Assembly: GCA_963533935.1 (NCBI GenBank) | Contig: CAUSQL010000062.1 | Span: forward strand, 1-5,632 | DNA from: CAUSKK01 sp963533935 | GTDB taxonomy: Bacteria; Pseudomonadota; Gammaproteobacteria; Cardiobacteriales; Cardiobacteriaceae | Length of the DNA: 5,632 nucleotides | Direction: 5' to 3' | Part shown: in pieces, positions 4,611 through 5,632 of the stretch | How positions within the stretch are numbered: the stretch's first letter is position 1 | Layout of the letters: each line of letters begins with the position of its first letter | Notes under the pieces: model-generated | Told to the model about the DNA's origin: nothing | The model's database searches: none | The model's input: only the letters and a program-made list of their open reading frames with translations | Made by a program: the position numbers and the translations under genes

Positions 4611-5632
4611 TTAATTTCCTTCCCTAAGGCTAATGGTTTGATTGAAAACTAATTTTTCGGCGCTGCTGTCCGGGTCCAGGGCGTAGTAGCCAAGGCGCTC
4701 GAACTGGTAGGCCCGGTGCACGTCCGTGAAGGGCGTGTTTTCAATTAGAGCGCCGGTGAGAATTTCCCGGGAATTCTTATTGATGGTATCCAGGAAATTT
4801 TCCGCCGCCGCCGGGTTTTTCTCCAGAAACAGCCGGTCATAGTTGCGAATTTCCGCCGCCCGACAGTTGTTAGCGTCCACCCAGTGAATCACGCCGTTGG
4901 CCTTGTAGCCCTCCGGATTCTTGCCCAGGGTGGCCGGGTCGTAGCTGCAAATGAGCTCGACGATTGACCCGGCCGCGTCCTTCACCACCTCCTCACAGCG
5001 CAGCACGTAGGCACCGCGCAGGCGAATGGCACCGCCGAGGCTGAAGCGCTTCCACTTCGGCGGCGGCACTTCGGCGAAGTCCTCCTGTTCAATGAACAGC
5101 TGGTTGGAAAAGGTCAGCGGCCGCGTGCCCAGCTCCTCCCGCTGCGGGTGGTTGGCCACGGTCAGGGTTTCGCTGTGGTCCAGATTTTTAATGGTCAGTT
5201 TTAAGGGCCGCAGCACCGCCATGCGCCGCGGCGCGCTGGCGTTCAGGTAATCGCGGATTACGCTTTCAAAGTACTCGATGGCGATGGTGCCGTCGGCCTT
5301 GGATATGCCGATGCGCTGGCAGAACTCCCGCAGGGCGCCGGCGGGAATGCCGCGGCGGCGCAGGCCCGCAATGGTCGGCATGCGCGGGTCGTCCCAGCCG
5401 GCCACGTGGCCCTCCTGCACCAGCTGAATCAGGCGCCGCTTGGACAGCACCGTGTATTCCAGCGCCAGGCGGGCAAATTCAATTTGCCGCGGGTGGCATG
5501 GGGTGTTTAAAACGTCTAGAACCCAGTCGTAGAGCGGCCGGTGGTCTTCAAATTCCAGGGTGCAGAGGCTGTGGCTAATGCCCTCCAGCATGTCCGACAG
5601 GCAGTGGGTGTAGTCGTACATGGGATAGACCT
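4611..5632 (-). CDS. glnS: Glutaminyl-tRNA synthetase, C-terminal two thirds (cut by window edge)
   Basis: GlnRS charges tRNA-Gln with glutamine in the cytosol. About 340 residues are visible, entering at V-Y-P-M-Y-D-Y, which matches E. coli GlnRS near residue 210. The ATG at 5621 is an internal methionine, not the start. The HIGH motif and the first part of the catalytic Rossmann domain lie outside the window. Visible are THCLSDMLEG, the KMSKS-equivalent VLSKR loop (complement of about 5436-5450), the conserved GWDDPRMPT and GLRRRG, and the anticodon-binding beta-barrels with GVIHWV and YDRLF. The C-terminus has the usual FNQTISLR near its end. It is the first visible gene of a tight minus-strand run; the IalB-family gene follows after one base. 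Its promoter would be beyond the right edge. Confidence 0.97.
   Translation of the reverse strand, partial: VYPMYDYTHCLSDMLEGISHSLCTLEFEDHRPLYDWVLDVLNTPCHPRQIEFARLALEYTVLSKRRLIQLVQEGHVAGWDDPRMPTIAGLRRRGIPAGALREFCQRIGISKADGTIAIEYFESVIRDYLNASAPRRMAVLRPLKLTIKNLDHSETLTVANHPQREELGTRPLTFSNQLFIEQEDFAEVPPPKWKRFSLGGAIRLRGAYVLRCEEVVKDAAGSIVELICSYDPATLGKNPEGYKANGVIHWVDANNCRAAEIRNYDRLFLEKNPAAAENFLDTINKNSREILTGALIENTPFTDVHRAYQFERLGYYALDPDSSAEKLVFNQTISLREGN
4617..4623 (-). promoter_or_regulatory. Ribosome binding site of the IalB-family gene
   Basis: On the minus strand GGAAGGA ends 7 bases before the ATG at 4609. It lies inside the last codons of glnS, whose TAA is separated from the ATG by one base. It is the strongest Shine-Dalgarno match in the window and fixes the start of the exported protein just before its KK-plus-hydrophobic signal peptide. 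Confidence 0.7.

Overview
This window most likely comes from a GC-rich (about 60%) member of the Proteobacteria, probably a gammaproteobacterium outside the enteric and Vibrio groups. It has Lnt (outer-membrane lipoprotein maturation) and a GlnRS close to the E. coli type. It also has ScpA, so the chromosome is probably organised by Smc-ScpAB rather than MukBEF. The genus cannot be named from this sequence alone.

Layout. 3-320 (+) is the 3' end of an unrecognised gene. 321-516 is non-coding and carries palindromic repeats. 517-1995 (+) is lnt, apolipoprotein N-acyltransferase, complete with its catalytic residues. 1996-2669 is a 674-base stretch without a working gene between the convergent lnt and scpA. 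It holds a diverged second copy of the last 35 lnt codons and then a dense mosaic of direct and inverted repeats. On the minus strand, in transcription order, come glnS (cut by the right edge), an IalB-family exported protein, a SerB-like HAD phosphatase and scpA. glnS and the IalB gene are 1 base apart, and the IalB and serB-like genes overlap by ATGA. Only 27 bases separate the serB-like gene from scpA, so the four genes look like one transcription unit.

The unusual content is a short palindromic repeat family. Each unit reads roughly TAATTACATACAG, three variable bases, AAGCGCCCG, two or three variable bases, then TTGTATGT or TTGTTTGT. Eleven cores can be counted by eye: three before lnt, seven between lnt and scpA, and one between the serB-like gene and scpA. 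None lies inside an intact gene. Adjacent units form long hairpins around a loop related to ACGGCC. Some units begin exactly at a stop codon: the serB-like gene, the relic lnt tail and, in the other orientation, scpA. The unit between the serB-like gene and scpA fills the whole gap and seems to supply both the stop codon of one gene and the start codon of the next. This resembles REP/BIME-type intergenic repeats, but I do not recognise this sequence family.

The genes themselves are housekeeping: tRNA charging, serine metabolism, chromosome segregation and lipoprotein acylation. Nothing in them points to defence or another specialised system. The interest lies in the intergenic repeats and in the recombination history suggested by the second lnt tail.
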